Below, piece after piece: positions 1 to 14,200 of a DNA stretch of 64,000 nt. A program made the translations under genes and the position numbers. Under the pieces are notes generated by a model that saw only the letters and a list, made by a program, of their open reading frames with translations, made no database searches and was not told where the DNA came from. The DNA comes from Castor canadensis (Eukaryota > Chordata > Mammalia > Rodentia > Castoridae), in assembly GCF_047511655.1 (NCBI RefSeq), contig NC_133387.1, positions 141,666,853 to 141,730,852 on the forward strand, written 5' to 3'. How positions within the stretch are numbered: the stretch's first letter is position 1; every line of letters begins with the position of its first letter.

Positions 1-644
1 AGCCAGTGTTTCTCGTTACTGTTCAGACAGACACCCCTGCACTGTCTTCATGGCTTTTCCTTTCCTTGTTCAAAGAACATTCCTATAAAGATTTCTGGAA
101 CTGTGATGTGTCCTCCATAAGTAACTCGGGGAACTTGCAGTCCTGCAGAACATCCTTTTGTCCTTCAGTCTCAGACATTGGCCAGGTGGCACTGTCCCTC
201 TGCTGGTCCTGCAGGGTTTATGTCCAGAGGGTCTGTTCTCAGCCACCTTACCCCATGGTTGGCAGATGCCCAGCTCAGAGCCTCTGTCATCCTGTTGAGT
301 CATTTCTCATCAGTGAAGAGCATCAGCAAGGTCACAGATGTGACCTTCAACAAATAAATGTGATGGCTGGGGTTATTACCAATTCTTTCCTGAGATCTTT
401 TCCTCACTTCTTCTTCCATTTGTCCTCCTTCCCAACCTGTGACTTTTATGGTACATTTAAAATCGCCTTTATGGAGTATTCTTTATTTGCTTTTATCTTT
501 CAGTTTTCTTCACCTGATATCTCATTTTTCTAGAATTTTAATTTAACTACTTATACTAAGGTCTTTGTTAACACCTGTCTTCCTCACTCAATCTGAACCA
601 ATTGAGAAATAAAAAGCACATAGAAAACTTAAAATATCACAGCC

Positions 645-727
645 TAGGGGTGTGGCTCAATGGTGGAGCACCCACCTAGCAAGCTTGAGGTCCTGAGTTC
701 AAACTCCAGTACTGCCAAAAAAACCCC
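645..727 (+). repeat. Composite-SINE 3' (tRNA-like) unit
   Basis: It runs 'gtggctcaatggtggagcac' to 'gagttcaaactccagtactg' with an A tail. Pol III A-box-like and B-box-like motifs are visible. Confidence 0.85.
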
Positions 728-1680
728 AAAATCCCAGCATCTCATTTCTGTTTCTGATAAACACTGGGTTGCAAATACTTTTTTTTTTTTATCATTTGAC
801 TAACATCCCCTATCCTCACTCCCAAATGCTCCATGCTTGAGAATGCTAAGAGAGTGGATGTGAAGTGCTGTCACCACGGAAGTGATGACTGCAAGGTGAT
901 GCATATATGTTAACCAGCTAGGTTTAACCAGGCCAGGATGTATATATGCTTCAACACATCATGTTGATTTTTGTTCATGGTAAATACATATAATTTTGTC
1001 TGTCAGATTTTAAAAATAAATTTGAAAAAAAAAATAAAGCACTGAGTTGTAGAATGTGGCTTAGTGTGAGAGCCAACAATGGGCTCGCTCACTACCTATC
1101 TCCCAGTATGGCTCTTAGAGGGAAGATTTGAGTTTGTAAGGTGGTTATATTCTCAGATCCTTGTCCTCCACTGTTCCAGGTGAGTGGGAAAAAAATAAAG
1201 GTTCCATGTCTCCATCAGTTGAGAGATACAGATGAATCGCTGTTGTTACCTAACAGTCAGCCCTGTGGGGAGGATGGAGGTTAGGCTAAGAGCATTTGGG
1301 GAAAATCTTTCATGGCAGCTGAAAGAATAGGAAAACTGGGCTCCCATATAGCATCTCAGTTTGCTTTCTTCTTTTCAAAAATGGAAACAGATTTTTTTTC
1401 TGATATTAGAATTGATATACTTACTGAGCCACTTATGGCATCGTTAGCCACCTTGTCCCACTGAGATGCAGAACAACTGTGTCAAATACAAAGGGTTCCC
1501 TAGAAACCGTTAATAGTAGCTAGCTCGGGGTGGAGGGGGGTGAGGAAGAGTGTGTTACTTTTCACTTTCATTCCTGGATTATTGAAATATTTTTACTATA
1601 TACATGTAACCCCTTAAATGAAATAATAGTTAAAAAGCAGTATGTACTTCTGTTAGAAAAATCAAGCTTGCATTTTAGAA

Positions 1681-1770
1681 CTGGGAATGTAGTACATGGT
1701 AGAGCACTCTCTTAGCATGTGCAAGGCCCTGAGTTTGATCTCCAGTACTGCAAAAATAAAAATAAAATTT
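1681..1770 (+). repeat. ID-like SINE unit
   Basis: 'gggaatgtagtacatggtag' to 'gagtttgatctccagtactg', followed by an (AAAAT)-type tail. Confidence 0.75.
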
Positions 1771-2147
1771 AAAAACTTGCCTTTTTAAAAGTAAAAGACA
1801 GGTATGCTTCAATAAAGAAAATTAAGTTTAATTAATGAATACAGATTGTTCTTATCCTCAAAAACTTACCACTTGAGTCAGGCCACCAAGCTTCTACCCT
1901 TCCTTTTGGGTCCTGTTATCAAGGGTGAAAATGTCTCTTTACCATCTACTCTATTAGTACGATATTTTAGATTAATGTAAAGCTCAATGGAAATTATGGT
2001 TGGCCCATTTAAGTTAAATATATGTAGTTTTTAGCTATAAGTGTAGGCAGAAATATTTCAGTAAGATGCTATACTTCATAAATTGGAATTGAATGATGAG
2101 GCTGTTTTCCACAAGTTTTCTTTAAATTATTTTGTCCTTTTATGTAG

Positions 2148-2264
2148 AAAAAGAAGCGAAGGAGAAGGAAACCCTGATTACTATCATGAAAACTCTGATT
2201 GACTTTGTGAAGATGATGGTGAAGTATGGCACGGTCTCTCCAGAAGAAGGTGTTTCGTACCTTG
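2148..2264 (+). CDS. SCG3: SCG3 coding exon (…[10 protein letters not shown]…GVSYL)
   Basis: The 117-nt exon follows a TTTTATGTAG acceptor and ends before GTAAGAG. It encodes [17 protein letters not shown] and then the [14 protein letters not shown] motif of secretogranin III. Both ends split a Glu codon after its first base. Confidence 0.95.
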
Positions 2265-5200
2265 GTAAGAGTCCTATCTGCTTTGTTTTCACTGAGGTGG
2301 TTTTCATTGTTCAGTGTAAATTAGGAGTTTGGCAGTCATTACCTCATTAATTTGATGATTTGTACCAAAATGGTCCAGATCACCTAGGTAGTCAGAATTG
2401 CCCAGCTTGGTGATACATACAAACAAAATTAACTAGAAATTTTCAACTCTTTATATGTACAACTTGAATAAAAATCTTCCACATTTATTATATTTAATTT
2501 TAGTAGCATCGTCTAATAATCTCCAGAGACAATTTTATCGCAGTTTAAGTCAATAACTCTGTTCACTTGTGTTTGTAAGGTTGAGACTAAGGATCTTGAT
2601 TTTCCTCTCTGAGGACCATGTGGCAGGGAGGACAGACACTGGATGGGGCGTCAGGAGTCCTGACTCCTGGTACCAGCTCTGCCATGTTGGGCCAGAAACT
2701 ATGCCTTGCTTGGTCTCACTTTCTACATCCATAAAATAAAGGTCTCTGTTACCTATAACAAGGGCTGGGTAACTACTGCCCATGAAACAAATCTGCCCCA
2801 ACATCTGTTTTTATATAACACACAAGCTAATAGTGGCTTTCACATGTATACCTGGGAAAAAAATTTTGAAAAGAATAGCATTTTTTGACACAAAAATTGT
2901 GTATATAAAATTCAAGTTTCCAATAAAGTTTTATTGGAATACAGCCTCGTTCACTTGTTTTAGTGCTATCCATGGCTATTTTCCTGCTATAACAGCAGAG
3001 TTGAGTAGTCATAACAGACTATGTAGCCTGTAAAGCCTAAAATATTTACTATTTGGCTCTTCATAGAAAAATGATGCTGATTTCTTGAACTTTATAGATA
3101 AATTTAGGCAATCTTTGATTCTGCATGTAGGTTGTTTTCTAAAAATTAATTAAAATTAAACTTAAAAATCTAGTTTCTCAATTGCACCAGACATTTCTCC
3201 TTTGCACAGTGCAAATGTTCAATTTTGTTTGGTTTTTAAAAGGGTTTTTTTGTTTTCCTGCTTGGCTGTTCAGAGGAGTTTTTGTTTTCTCTGGTTTTTT
3301 TGGTGGCATTGGAGTTTGAACTCAGAGCCTCACGCTTTCTAGGTAAGCACTGTACCACGTGAGCCACTCCTCCGCACGCTTTTGCTTTCTCTTCAGTGTT
3401 GGGCCTTGTGCATGCTGGTCACACCCCTGCCCTAGCCCTCCTGCTAGATTTTTAATGGATGAATATCTTTTGTCCCCAGTGTACTTTGGGCAAGATGACC
3501 TCATGGCTCCTTACTCTGTTGGGGGAAGGAGAAACAGAAGAGAAAACTCATAGGATGAACTAATCCAGAATCATTCTGCAGTTTTTTTCTTCATAAAAAT
3601 AGTTATACTGGTTTTGTTCTGATTATAAAAATAGCATATTTGTTTTAAAAATCATTCAATACAAAAGAAAGTGAATCTTAATTTTACAAAAAGTGATTCA
3701 TATGAGACACAGTACATAACCTACTCTCTTCCTCTCACAGTAGAGCAAACATTGCTCGGGACAATTGACTGTCTGATATCAGCATTCTGTGATTTGGGAA
3801 TTATGAATTTAGTCATTGGTCCTGTGGAAATGCACAACAGATGCCACAAGGCTTATGTGCAGGTGCTCCTGGTGTTTTTGGGTTTTTTTAGTGTTACTAG
3901 GGTTTGAACTCAGGGCCTTGTGCTTGGTGGGTAGGCACTTTACCACTTGAGCCATTCCCTTCTTCCTTTGGTGAGTTTTGAGAGAGTGTCTTGTTTTTTG
4001 CCCAGGCCATCCTGGACCTTGATCCTCCTATTTATGCTTCCTGAGTAGCTGGGATGACAGGCACACACCACTGTGCCCAGCTTTTATTAATTGAGATGGG
4101 GTCTCTCAAATACTTTGAATGGGAATGGCAATTGTCCTGATCTCCACCTCCTGAGTAGCTAGGATTATAGACTTGAGCCATTGTGTCCAGCCCCACTACT
4201 TCCATAGCCGAATATCCAATATGGTAGACACTAACCACAGTTGCTATATTTAAATAAAAAGCAATTAAAATGAAATAAAATTTAAAACTGAATTTCTCAG
4301 TTACACTAGGAAAATTTCAAGTGCTCTTTTTTTTTTTTAATTTTTTTATTGTGGTTCTGGGATTTGAACTCAGGGCCTCACACTTGCTAAGCAGGTGCTC
4401 TGCCACTTGAGCCACAGCCCCAGTCCCATCAAGTGCTCCATTGTCACATGTAGCTAGTAGCTATCATGTTAAATGGCACAGAAATAAATACTCCCATCTT
4501 TGTAGAAAGTTCTATTGGGAACAATGCAAATAGTCTTGATGCTCCACAAGAAGAGAAAACCTAAGATAAATTTAAATAGTCTATCAGACTATTTTAAATG
4601 CTGTGTTTTCATATAAAATATAAGTATTGTTATACGTATGGGCTCAAGTGATCCTCCTGCCTCAACCTCCTAGGTAGCTGGGACTATAAGCACATGCCAC
4701 CACACCTGGCTATAGAAAATTAGCTTTTAAAATCACACTTTTTATGCTCAGAGACATTCTAGTGCATTTCCTTTCAACTTTCTTTATACACCCCTCCATT
4801 TTTTGACGATATTGAGGTTATATATAATACATTTTATATATACATATACGTATTTTTGGGGTGGTACTGCAGTTTGAACCAGAACCTGTGCTTGGTAGGC
4901 AGATACTCCAGCACTTGAGCCACACTCCAGCTATTTTTTCCTTTAGTTATTTTTCAGATAGGGTCTCTTGTTTTTTTGTGGGGTCAGCCTGGGCAACACA
5001 GCAAAATTTCCACTTCAAAAAAAAAAATCTGTCTTCTTAATTTTTTCCAATATTAAGTAATATGCATATTACTTATAAGATCAGAATAAGAATTATATTT
5101 TAAAGAATTTTTCTGTTTAAGCACCTTGACTTTTGACTTCTGCCATGGAGATCCAACCAAGAGAGGGGTAACATGGGTAGAAGAGACTGAAGTGGCCAGC

Positions 5201-8200
5201 TTCTTCTGCTGCCCCCTGAGCCAGTGCCAAGCAGGGACCCACCTTTCTGTTCTGGTTCCACAGTGTGTGGTGATTACAAAGATTGCCAGCAATGGCCGCT
5301 ATTTCAAAGAAGGAAATGAACAATGCATTACACAACGGCATTTACCCATTTTCTTCTCCAAATAGGGATGGGGCAGGAGCAATTTAGTAATTATGGAATT
5401 TTTAAAAACTAATTGCAAAGAAATGCTTCTTTGCAAATGGCCTCTCCTCAGATAGTATAGCGAGATAGATGTTGGCTGGTTGAATAACAGTGCATAGAGT
5501 GTGGATTCTAATAATAATAATAATAGTTTTTATTTTGGCAGTACTGGGGCTTGAAAACTCAGGGTCTCACATTTGCTAGGCAGATGCTCTACCACTTGAG
5601 TCACTCGCCCAGCCTGAGTGTGAATTCTGATTCACTGAGAAGTCAGTCTAAGACTCCTGTCCAGTAACACTTACATGTCGTTACCTCAAAGGGCAGAAGA
5701 AGGTCCAAAACAAGGATACAGATTTCAGCTTAGTTTGAGAAGGGAAATTCTCACCTTAAACCCTACCTAACAGTAGAACTGGCCACCTCTTGAACTAGTG
5801 AGGGCCCTGAATGACAGAAGCCTAACTGTCTGGCTTAAGCAAAAAAGGGGATTTACAGCCTCATGTAACTGAAAAAGTCCCGGGGATGGAGAGGTAGGGG
5901 GTCTGGCTTCAGGTTTGTGAAGTCCATCAATAGTGTGAGCAATTAATCTTTCTCCACCTCCCAGCTCTGACTTGCTGTATGTTGATTCACTGCAGACAGG
6001 CTGCTCCCTTGGGGGAGGTAGATGGTCAGATAGTCCTATTCTCCCTTCTTTTGAGTGAAGCCAACTCTGCAGAAAGAGTCTCTTTCTCCCAGCAGTCCTA
6101 ACATTGAATCTCATTGGCTAGATTGATTCATGGGATCCTCTTTCAACCAATCACTATAGCCCTAGGTCATGGCTTACTCAAGCTTGAGTTACTCAGCTAC
6201 CACTAGGGTCAAATGTTCTGAGATGGGGAGGAGCAGGGCTCCCCCAGGGAAAATCAAGGTGCAGTAACTACTAGGTGTTGTGTAGGTCAAAACCACAGGT
6301 GTTGACTCTAGGTGTCAGCCCTGGAAGTGTTTTACCAGTGGTCATATAGATGTAGAAAGAAGTCTGCAATTAACCCAGAAGGAAGTAGAACTTGAAGCTC
6401 TCTAGTTTCCTCCCTAAGGAAATGATTCTCAGAAATAAAACGTAGGTTGTACCATCTTGCTGGAAGTGATAATATTTTGGAATGGCTGGTGTGATATTTC
6501 TGATGAGATTTAAATATTTGTAGTAAAACTTTGATATCATCTTTCAGGAAATTATTTCTTTCCCTCTCCCTCCAGAAAACTTGGACGAAACAATTGCTCT
6601 CCAGACCAAGAACAAGCTAGAAAAAAATACTACTGACAATAAAGACAAGCTTTTTCCAGGTAGGATTTACTTAACTACTTTTTCTAGCTTTCAGTAGAAT
6701 AACTGTCTTGAGTGGAGAATAATAATGAGAATTGCAGCTTTCAAAACAGTTTTAAAACCTCAAATGTAACTGTTCGAATAAGCAGATGTAACCTTGGCTA
6801 TTTTGTGGCCAATCGCAGCACAGAAATCTGACCCCCCCACCACAGCACCGCAGTGTTAGGAATCAAACCCAGAGCCTCATGCATGCTAGGCAAGAACTCT
6901 ACCACTGAGCCACATCCCCAGTCTTGCACAAGCAGTATGGAGACCCTTAGCAAAGAGTTAGGAGGCGGCTCATAGGAAAAGAAAGGAAAGGTGGCTACCT
7001 CACAAAACCCAGCAATCCTTCTTAAAAGTCTCCATTAGTGTGTTTCTCTCCCCAGATCACCACTTCTCCAGACTGCTGTCCCTGGTCACCTGTCCACTCA
7101 CTCTCCCTACTTCTCCTCTCCCCTCCCAGGTCTTCTCTCTTCCCTGGCCTGGCCTGTGCCCCTCTATAGTATGCTTTGCCCCTTCTCTAAATACCCAGTT
7201 CTGCATTTCCACCCTTGACCTTGCTTATCCCAGCAAACACTAAAGAACTGAACTGAGCAAAGAAGCCTTCTTTTAAGGAGGTATGTGCACGAAAAAGAGA
7301 AATGATTGCAAGTTGCAATTTCTTGTGCTTTAATTTGTCCCCAGTACAAAAATTATGTCCATATTCTTGATGGAATAATATATAACCCTTTAAAATGATG
7401 TTTTCTAGCAGGGGTTGTTTTTGATGCTGGGGATTGAACTCATGGCCTTATGAATGCTAGGCAAGTGCTTCCCAGCCCTCAAGCAGTTTTTACTAACCTT
7501 CCATAAGGGGAAGGGAGGGAAGGAAGAAGGGACAAATAGTCTGGCTTGGTGATACACACTGCATGCCTGTAGTTCAAACTATTCTGAGGAGCGCTTGAGG
7601 TCAGGAGTTAAAGGCCAGTCTGGGGAACATAGACTCATCTACAATAGTAACCTACCCTCTAATGACAGGCCTCATGTGGTGAAGGGAGAGAGTGCTGAAC
7701 CAGTTCTGGAAAGCTGTGACACTTGGCCCAGCTTTTTGTTAACTCAGTGATGACCTTACTATGTGTCTTCCTTCTCTGGGCCTGTTTCCTTTTCTATGAA
7801 GTGAGGTAGAAGTAAGAGTAGATCATTATTCAATGATCAGCTCAAACAAATGATCTGACCTCAAATTTACCTCTTCAATAAAGTCTATTTCTTCATTAAG
7901 AATTAATGAACAGAACTGGGGGTATGTCTCAAGTGATAGAGTGCCTGCCTAGCTAGAGTGTAGCCCTGAGTTCAAACCCCAATACCAAAACAAAAAGAGA
8001 CTTAGTGAACATAAGGCTAGGCATGGTAGCTCAAACCTATAATCCTAGCTTCTCAGGAGTTTGCAAGAGTCCATCTCAACCAGGGGAGGCCCACATCTGG
8101 TCATCCTGGCTACTTGGGATGCACAAATAAGAGAATTGCAATCCAGGCCAGCCCAGACATAAAAGTGAGATTCCATCTTGGAAATAACCAATGCAAAAAA

Positions 8201-11200
8201 GGCTGGAGGCATGGCTTAAGTGACAGAGCGCCTGCCTAGCCAGCACAAGGCCCTGAGTTCAAACCCCAGTACTGCAAAAAAAGAAGAAGAAGAAGACAGA
8301 AAATAGTGTTATAACAACAGTGCACAATCTGTTTACAGTGCCATCGGAGAAGAGTCACGAGGAAGCAGACAGTACCAAGGAGGAAGCTGCTAAGATGGAA
8401 AAGGAATATGGAACCTTGAAGGATTCCACAAAAGATGCTAACTCCAACTCAGGTGGAAAGACAGATGAACCAAAAGGTATGAAATTGTGGCTTTAGGTTG
8501 GAATGAAACTGGGGAAGCACAACTTCCACACAAAAAGTAGAGTGGTCCAAGAAAGCAGGAGAAAGGGTTTGATGGTGCATCTGGACCCAGGAAGAAAAAA
8601 TGTTAGAATGATTAATTAGTGTTTGTCAGGGGCACGAACAGGCAGCAGTAGTGATGTACCATGTTTTAGGACCCTGGAAGTCTGCTCTGGATGAGTGATA
8701 AATTTTCGTTTAACCCTTTCTTCAATTGTGAAAAAATACACATAAAACTTACCATCCTCACTATTGTTTAGTGTACAGCTTAGTAATGCTAAGGACATTC
8801 CTGTTACTATGCTACCACAGCTATCATGGATCTCCAGAACTCTTCTCTTGCAGACTGAAACTCTGTACTCATTAAAAAAATACCTTCCCGTTCCCCCTAT
8901 CCCAGTCCCTGGCAACCACTATTCTACTTTCTGTGTGAATGGATTTTACTACTTTAGTGGAATCACACAGTATTTATCCTTTTTGTGGCTGTCTTACTTC
9001 ACTTAGCGAAATGTTTTAGCAAGTATCAGAACTTCTTTTTTAAGGCCGAATAATTCTCCACTGTATGTATGTATGTATCTGTATATATATATACATATAT
9101 ATGTGTATATATATATATATATTTATGCATGCTACATTTTTTTTGTCCATTTATTTGTCTATGGACACTTGGTTGTTTCTACATTTTGAACAATGCTGCT
9201 ATGAACGTGGGTGTACAAATACCTCTTTGGGCCCTCCTTTCAATTATCTTGGTTATATATCCAGAAGGATTGCTGATTCCTTGGTAACTGTACTTTTAGT
9301 TTTTAGATGAACCACCATACTATTTTCTGTATTGACTGCACCATTTTAAATCTCCAACAGTATGTACAGGAGCTCCAATTTCTCCACAATGTCACTAACA
9401 CTTGCTATATTCTGGTTTTTGTATTATTTTGGTTTACTTTTTTATCCTAATGGATATGAGGTGGAAGGTGATAGCTAACCAGGAAGAGGGTGGCCTGAGA
9501 TGGAGAACTAACTATACAGAGCACAAGTGCTCCCAACAGAAACTCCTTCTGCATTAATCCTTGTCCTCTCCGGGGCCCCAGGTGTAATGATCATATTTCC
9601 CTGGGACACGGCAGGCCACAGGATAGGCCCTTTGACTTGCCGAGGTTGCATGCTTAGTGCTGAGGACAGCGTTGTCTATTACTCTGCAAACATTCCTAGG
9701 AAGAGGTACTGGCAGGTCTCTGGGGTTTTTTTGGTTTTTATTTTAAAGAAAATATTCTGTAAAGAAGGAATATGAATAATAAAGCAATAAAAAAAAAAAA
9801 GAAGGAATATGAAGGAGGTGCTTTTTGGTAGCCCATTGTTGCCCTTTAAGGATGTGAGTGCATGAGTGCATGTTTGCCAGCTAACACTATAACAAAATAC
9901 CTGAGATAATCAACTCATAAAGAGAAAAGGCTTATTTGGGCTCACAGCTTTGGAAATTCCAGTCCATTACTGTTGGCTCCATTGCTTTGTGCTATGGTGA
10001 GGCAACGCACTGTGACCGAGTGTATATGGTCACAAAACTACTCCTCCCAGAGCCAGGAAGCAAGAGAGAACAGAAGGGGGGCTTGGGGTCCCACAATCCT
10101 CTTCAAAGGCAAGGGCACACCCTTGAATACCTAGAGACCTCTCCCCAGGCGCCTCCTCTTAAAGTTTCTACCACCTCCCAAGAGTGGCATCCTGGAGACC
10201 AACCTTTAACATGTGGCCCTTTGGGAAACACTCCAAATCTAGACTACAGCACAGTGATGGAGACTAATGGTAAAGGAAGACTTCCTTGTTTTTCATTAGG
10301 ATTTCCATCCCATAGTAATTGGGAGAGAGTAGAGTAAAACCATCTATTTAGTGTTACTCTTTGTACAGGAAGGGATAGAGATTTGGGGCTTAAAATAGCC
10401 CCCACCCCATTATTTAGAAATGAAATTTATTCATGCCGCACCAGACTGTAGATGAGAACAACTGATTCTAGTAAGGTTTAGCAAACACCAAACTGAGCTT
10501 AAGCCAAGGACCAATACTTGTATACAAAATGTAATTAATGCCAAGAGGACATGCTGAGGCACACATCTTTATCTTACAGTTGCTCATTTGTACTTTTTCA
10601 GGAGTATTTTGCTCCTCTATTATAAAACCTAGTGAGAAAACACCCATTGTCTCTAGGCTGAAAAATAAAAGGGTGCATGTTTGAAGGCAGGGTTGACTGG
10701 GTCTTAAGAGATGCTTAATCAGAAATAAACATTTATTGCAATGGTGTGCCTGGCATGGTGGTCCAGAGTCAGCACAGAGAACATGAAAGACCCAGTGTCT
10801 GCCTTCGAGGATGCAAGAAGTTTTGCAATGACACCAAAATAGTTTTGGGTTTTTTTGTTGTTTTTTTGTGGGGGCAAGGGGCCAGGAGAAAAGGAGATGT
10901 GGTCTCATTATGTAGCTGAGACTGGCTTTAAACTCACTATACAGTCCAGACTGGCCTCAAACTCTCCATCCTCCTGCTTCCATCTCTCTAGTGCTGAGAT
11001 TACAGGGCAAGAACAACACAGGCCATGTACGTGCACGTGCATTCACTTACTGATGAACCAGACATTCATAGAAGAGGCTCCCTTTAGGGAAGAACATCGG
11101 AGGGAACTATAGAGAAGAACAAGGAAGAGGTAATGCCTCCACTTCAGGAAATAATTGTAAGCAGGATGCACTGGCAGGAATGTTTGCAGGGAGTCTGTTT

Positions 11201-14200
11201 TGGTCTTGCAATGGCCAATGGTGACAACCCTGTGTAAACACACCAAATGTTTATTAATCATGCCAAACCTGGGCTAGGTCCTGTGAGCAGTATAAATAGG
11301 AATAGTAATAACCACAGCAATGCTATCCTGTGCTTATTTCAGTTCAATGTACAAAGCATATCTACATGCATCTCATTCAATAAAAATCCAATTTACTTAT
11401 GGTGAAAAACGACACACTCACCACTGAATGTATCATAGACTATTTAAACTCTTGCTTCTTATAGGGACTCATGTTATGATTTTTTTTTCTTTTTTCTGAT
11501 GGTATTGGGGATTGAATTCAATATCTTGTACTACTAGGCAGGTGCTCTTCTACTTGAACCATCCTGCCATTCCACATTAGGATATTTTTAAATGTTGAGC
11601 TGGCAGAGTGGCTCAAGTGATAGAGTGCCTGCCTAGCAAGTGCAAGGCCCTGAGTTCAAACCCCAGTACCACAAAGGAAAAAAAAGTTCTTGCCTAGGAT
11701 ATTTTTAAATGTTGGTTTCTAGGGGTGGCTCGTGCCTATAATCCTAGCCACTTGGAAAGATGAGATTGAGAGGTTTGTGGTTCCTACTTGCCTGGGCAAA
11801 AGTCTGAGAGACACGCTCCCCCCCCCCCAAAATAACCAGAGCAAAGTGGACCGAAGGTGTGCCTCAAGCGGTACAGTGCCTGCTTTGGAAGCACAAAGCC
11901 CTGAGATCAAACTCCAATCCCACTGAAAAAAAATGTGGATTTCTAGTAGGTACAATTATTTGAATGATTCAGTAATTGTTTCTAAATTTGGGATATGTTA
12001 ATAAAGCAAAGCTTTTTCTAATTTCAATCATATCTATAAACTTGCTTAATTCTTCAAGTAAATTGTTCTCTGGAGACCAAAGGAAAGTACTTTAAAACTT
12101 TATTCCATTATCTAAGTGTTGCTCTTTGGCCAATTGGTTGTTTACTCATTCACTTCCAGTGTGTGAGTCACTAAAAATCTTTTTAAAAGTCATCCAAGGA
12201 TGAGGTAAGCATTACAGCAGGCACAAACTCATTCCAGGACTTTTACTTGTCAAGTTTATGGCTAGATAATGAAATTCAGTTGAAAAAAGGTGATTGCTAA
12301 AATAACTTTCACCTATACATCTTATCATTCCCAGAAAACTTAAGTCTGTTTATTTAATGAACTGATAATTAGTTGAATAACTGATATAGACGTTCTTGTT
12401 TAAGAGCAGATAATCCATGCCTCAGGTCAAGTCCCAAGACATTCTGTTCAAAATGTCCCAAAATAGTGAGTCCAGTCTTCTCCCCTGAGCCAGCGAATGG
12501 AATGGGAGCCCAGCGCAGGCACAGGGGACCTAAGTGTCAACACAGGTTTCTCAGGGACAACAGAAGAAAACTTCCCCCATGTAAGAGCCATGAATTGCCT
12601 TTTTTAGAATTCACTCTTTAATTAACAAATCAGTAAAGCAAGGAAGAGATGAAATGACTTTCTCAAGATTTCATTGCTAGAGAGTGGAGAGGTAGGCCTT
12701 GAACCCATGTACCCAGACTTCAATCCAGTGCTTTTCCAGTGCGTCTTCCTACATTGCACAGGCATCATGAGGGGATCAGGAGGAGCCCGTGACTTGAATG
12801 ACCTGGTGGCATGCATGATACTAGTACCAGTTACTTTGCTATGTGTAATTCAAAACTAGATTCACGTCATCTTGACAAAGTTTTCAACATTATTTCGAAC
12901 TTAATTTTTATAAACACTCTTACAAGACCTGGTATCTTTAGTATGTTCAGTATTAGCCTCAGACTAACCCTACTGAGTTCTGCACTTTTTTTGCAGGGGC
13001 AGGACAAATTCTTGTTTTAAAAGGGCTATTTCTCTTACAGTGTTGAAAACCAAAGCAGCCAGAAAAGCAGGGCTGCATCTTGACTCTGGCCCTTTCTCAT
13101 CCGCTTCAGTGTATGTTTTAAGGCTTGTGCTGTATTACCTCAGTCATGAGCTATTTTTTTCCAAAGAAAGCTGAAATAAGTTAGAAAGAAAATAGCCCAG
13201 CTTTCCAAAGTGGACTCCCATGGGCTTTCAGTGCACATTGTGTAACGAAAAGCTTTGCTTTACAGCTCTGAGAAGAGAAAATACTTCACTCCCAGAGCAG
13301 AGGAACTGCTCCAGTAAATGTGTGGAGGTCCTGATACTTGTGACAGTGGCTTCTAAGCTTTATCACACAAAGAATCACCTCAAAATTGTGAGAAAGAAAA
13401 AAAAAAAAAAAAAAGCTCCTGCTTGGTCCCTACCCCTAGATATGTGTTAATGGGCAGGTTTCAGCTACTGGTGACAGGGGTTTAATATGACTGAGGATCT
13501 CTGGAGTTCTATGTAGAATAGCCTGAAGAACAAAGAAGTTGAGGTATCATCAATTTTATTTATTATAACCTACCATTATCAGTTGAGGGCTGCTCTATTA
13601 TTAGCACGTCCAAAAAGAGAAGTAAGGGTGAGGAATGTCTGCTGTATTGTGCAAAACCTCATAATACATTTTTACACTTAATGCAGAATTTTTAATGTAG
13701 TATTTAGACAGAGACAGTGACTGTAATACCAGCACTTGAGAGACTGAGGCAGGAGAATCGTGGGTTCAAGGCCAGCCTGGGCTACAAAATTAGACCCTGT
13801 CTAAGAGAGAGAGAGAGAGAGATTGAGAGCTGTGGTTTTCCTTTTCTCAGATAAACGCTCCACATCGTAATGTAATATCATAGATTAGATTGTGGAAAGA
13901 ATGCTTAAAATTATGCAGAGAACAAGATTATTTTCAGACGTACTCAAGTTTCAGAAGCCCTAATTACCTAATGTACCAATGCCAAATCATTAGCTTCTGT
14001 TTATTAAAGCAAGCCCTGGAAGGGTCACTAATTCTTTGTAATGAAGTTGAATTCTTTTTTTTTTTTTTTGGCGGTACTGGGGTTTGAACTCAGGGACTCG
14101 GGCTTGCTAGGCAGGTGCTCTACCACTTGAGCCATACTCCAACCCCCATGAAGTTGAATTCTTTAGAAATAGTCTATGCTACACTAAGATTTCTTTCCTT

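Larger units (their letters stand above)
1..2147 (+). other. SCG3: SCG3 intron (5' part cut by window edge)
   Basis: Intronic sequence. It holds two composite-SINE 3' units (~645-727 and ~1681-1770) and A/T-rich unique sequence. The open frame at 6-533 has no recognisable protein features and no homology that I know of. Confidence 0.75.
2265..6575 (+). other. SCG3: SCG3 intron
   Basis: This 4.3-kb intron holds a MIR, a MER20-like element and about six composite or B1-like SINEs, mostly antisense, between 3.3 and 5.6 kb. The part from ~5,620 to 6,575 looks unique. Confidence 0.85.
6660..8338 (+). other. SCG3: SCG3 intron
   Basis: This 1.7-kb intron has ID-like and composite SINEs at ~6,828, 7,409, 7,540, 7,913 and 8,010. 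Bases 6,930-7,400 appear unique. Confidence 0.85.

Noticed and set aside
9936-10337. 133-codon plus-strand frame
   Set aside because: It lies almost wholly inside a MaLR-type LTR on the opposite strand.
10468-10908. 146-codon minus-strand frame
   Set aside because: It falls in intronic sequence running into a B1-like SINE. No protein similarity is recognised.
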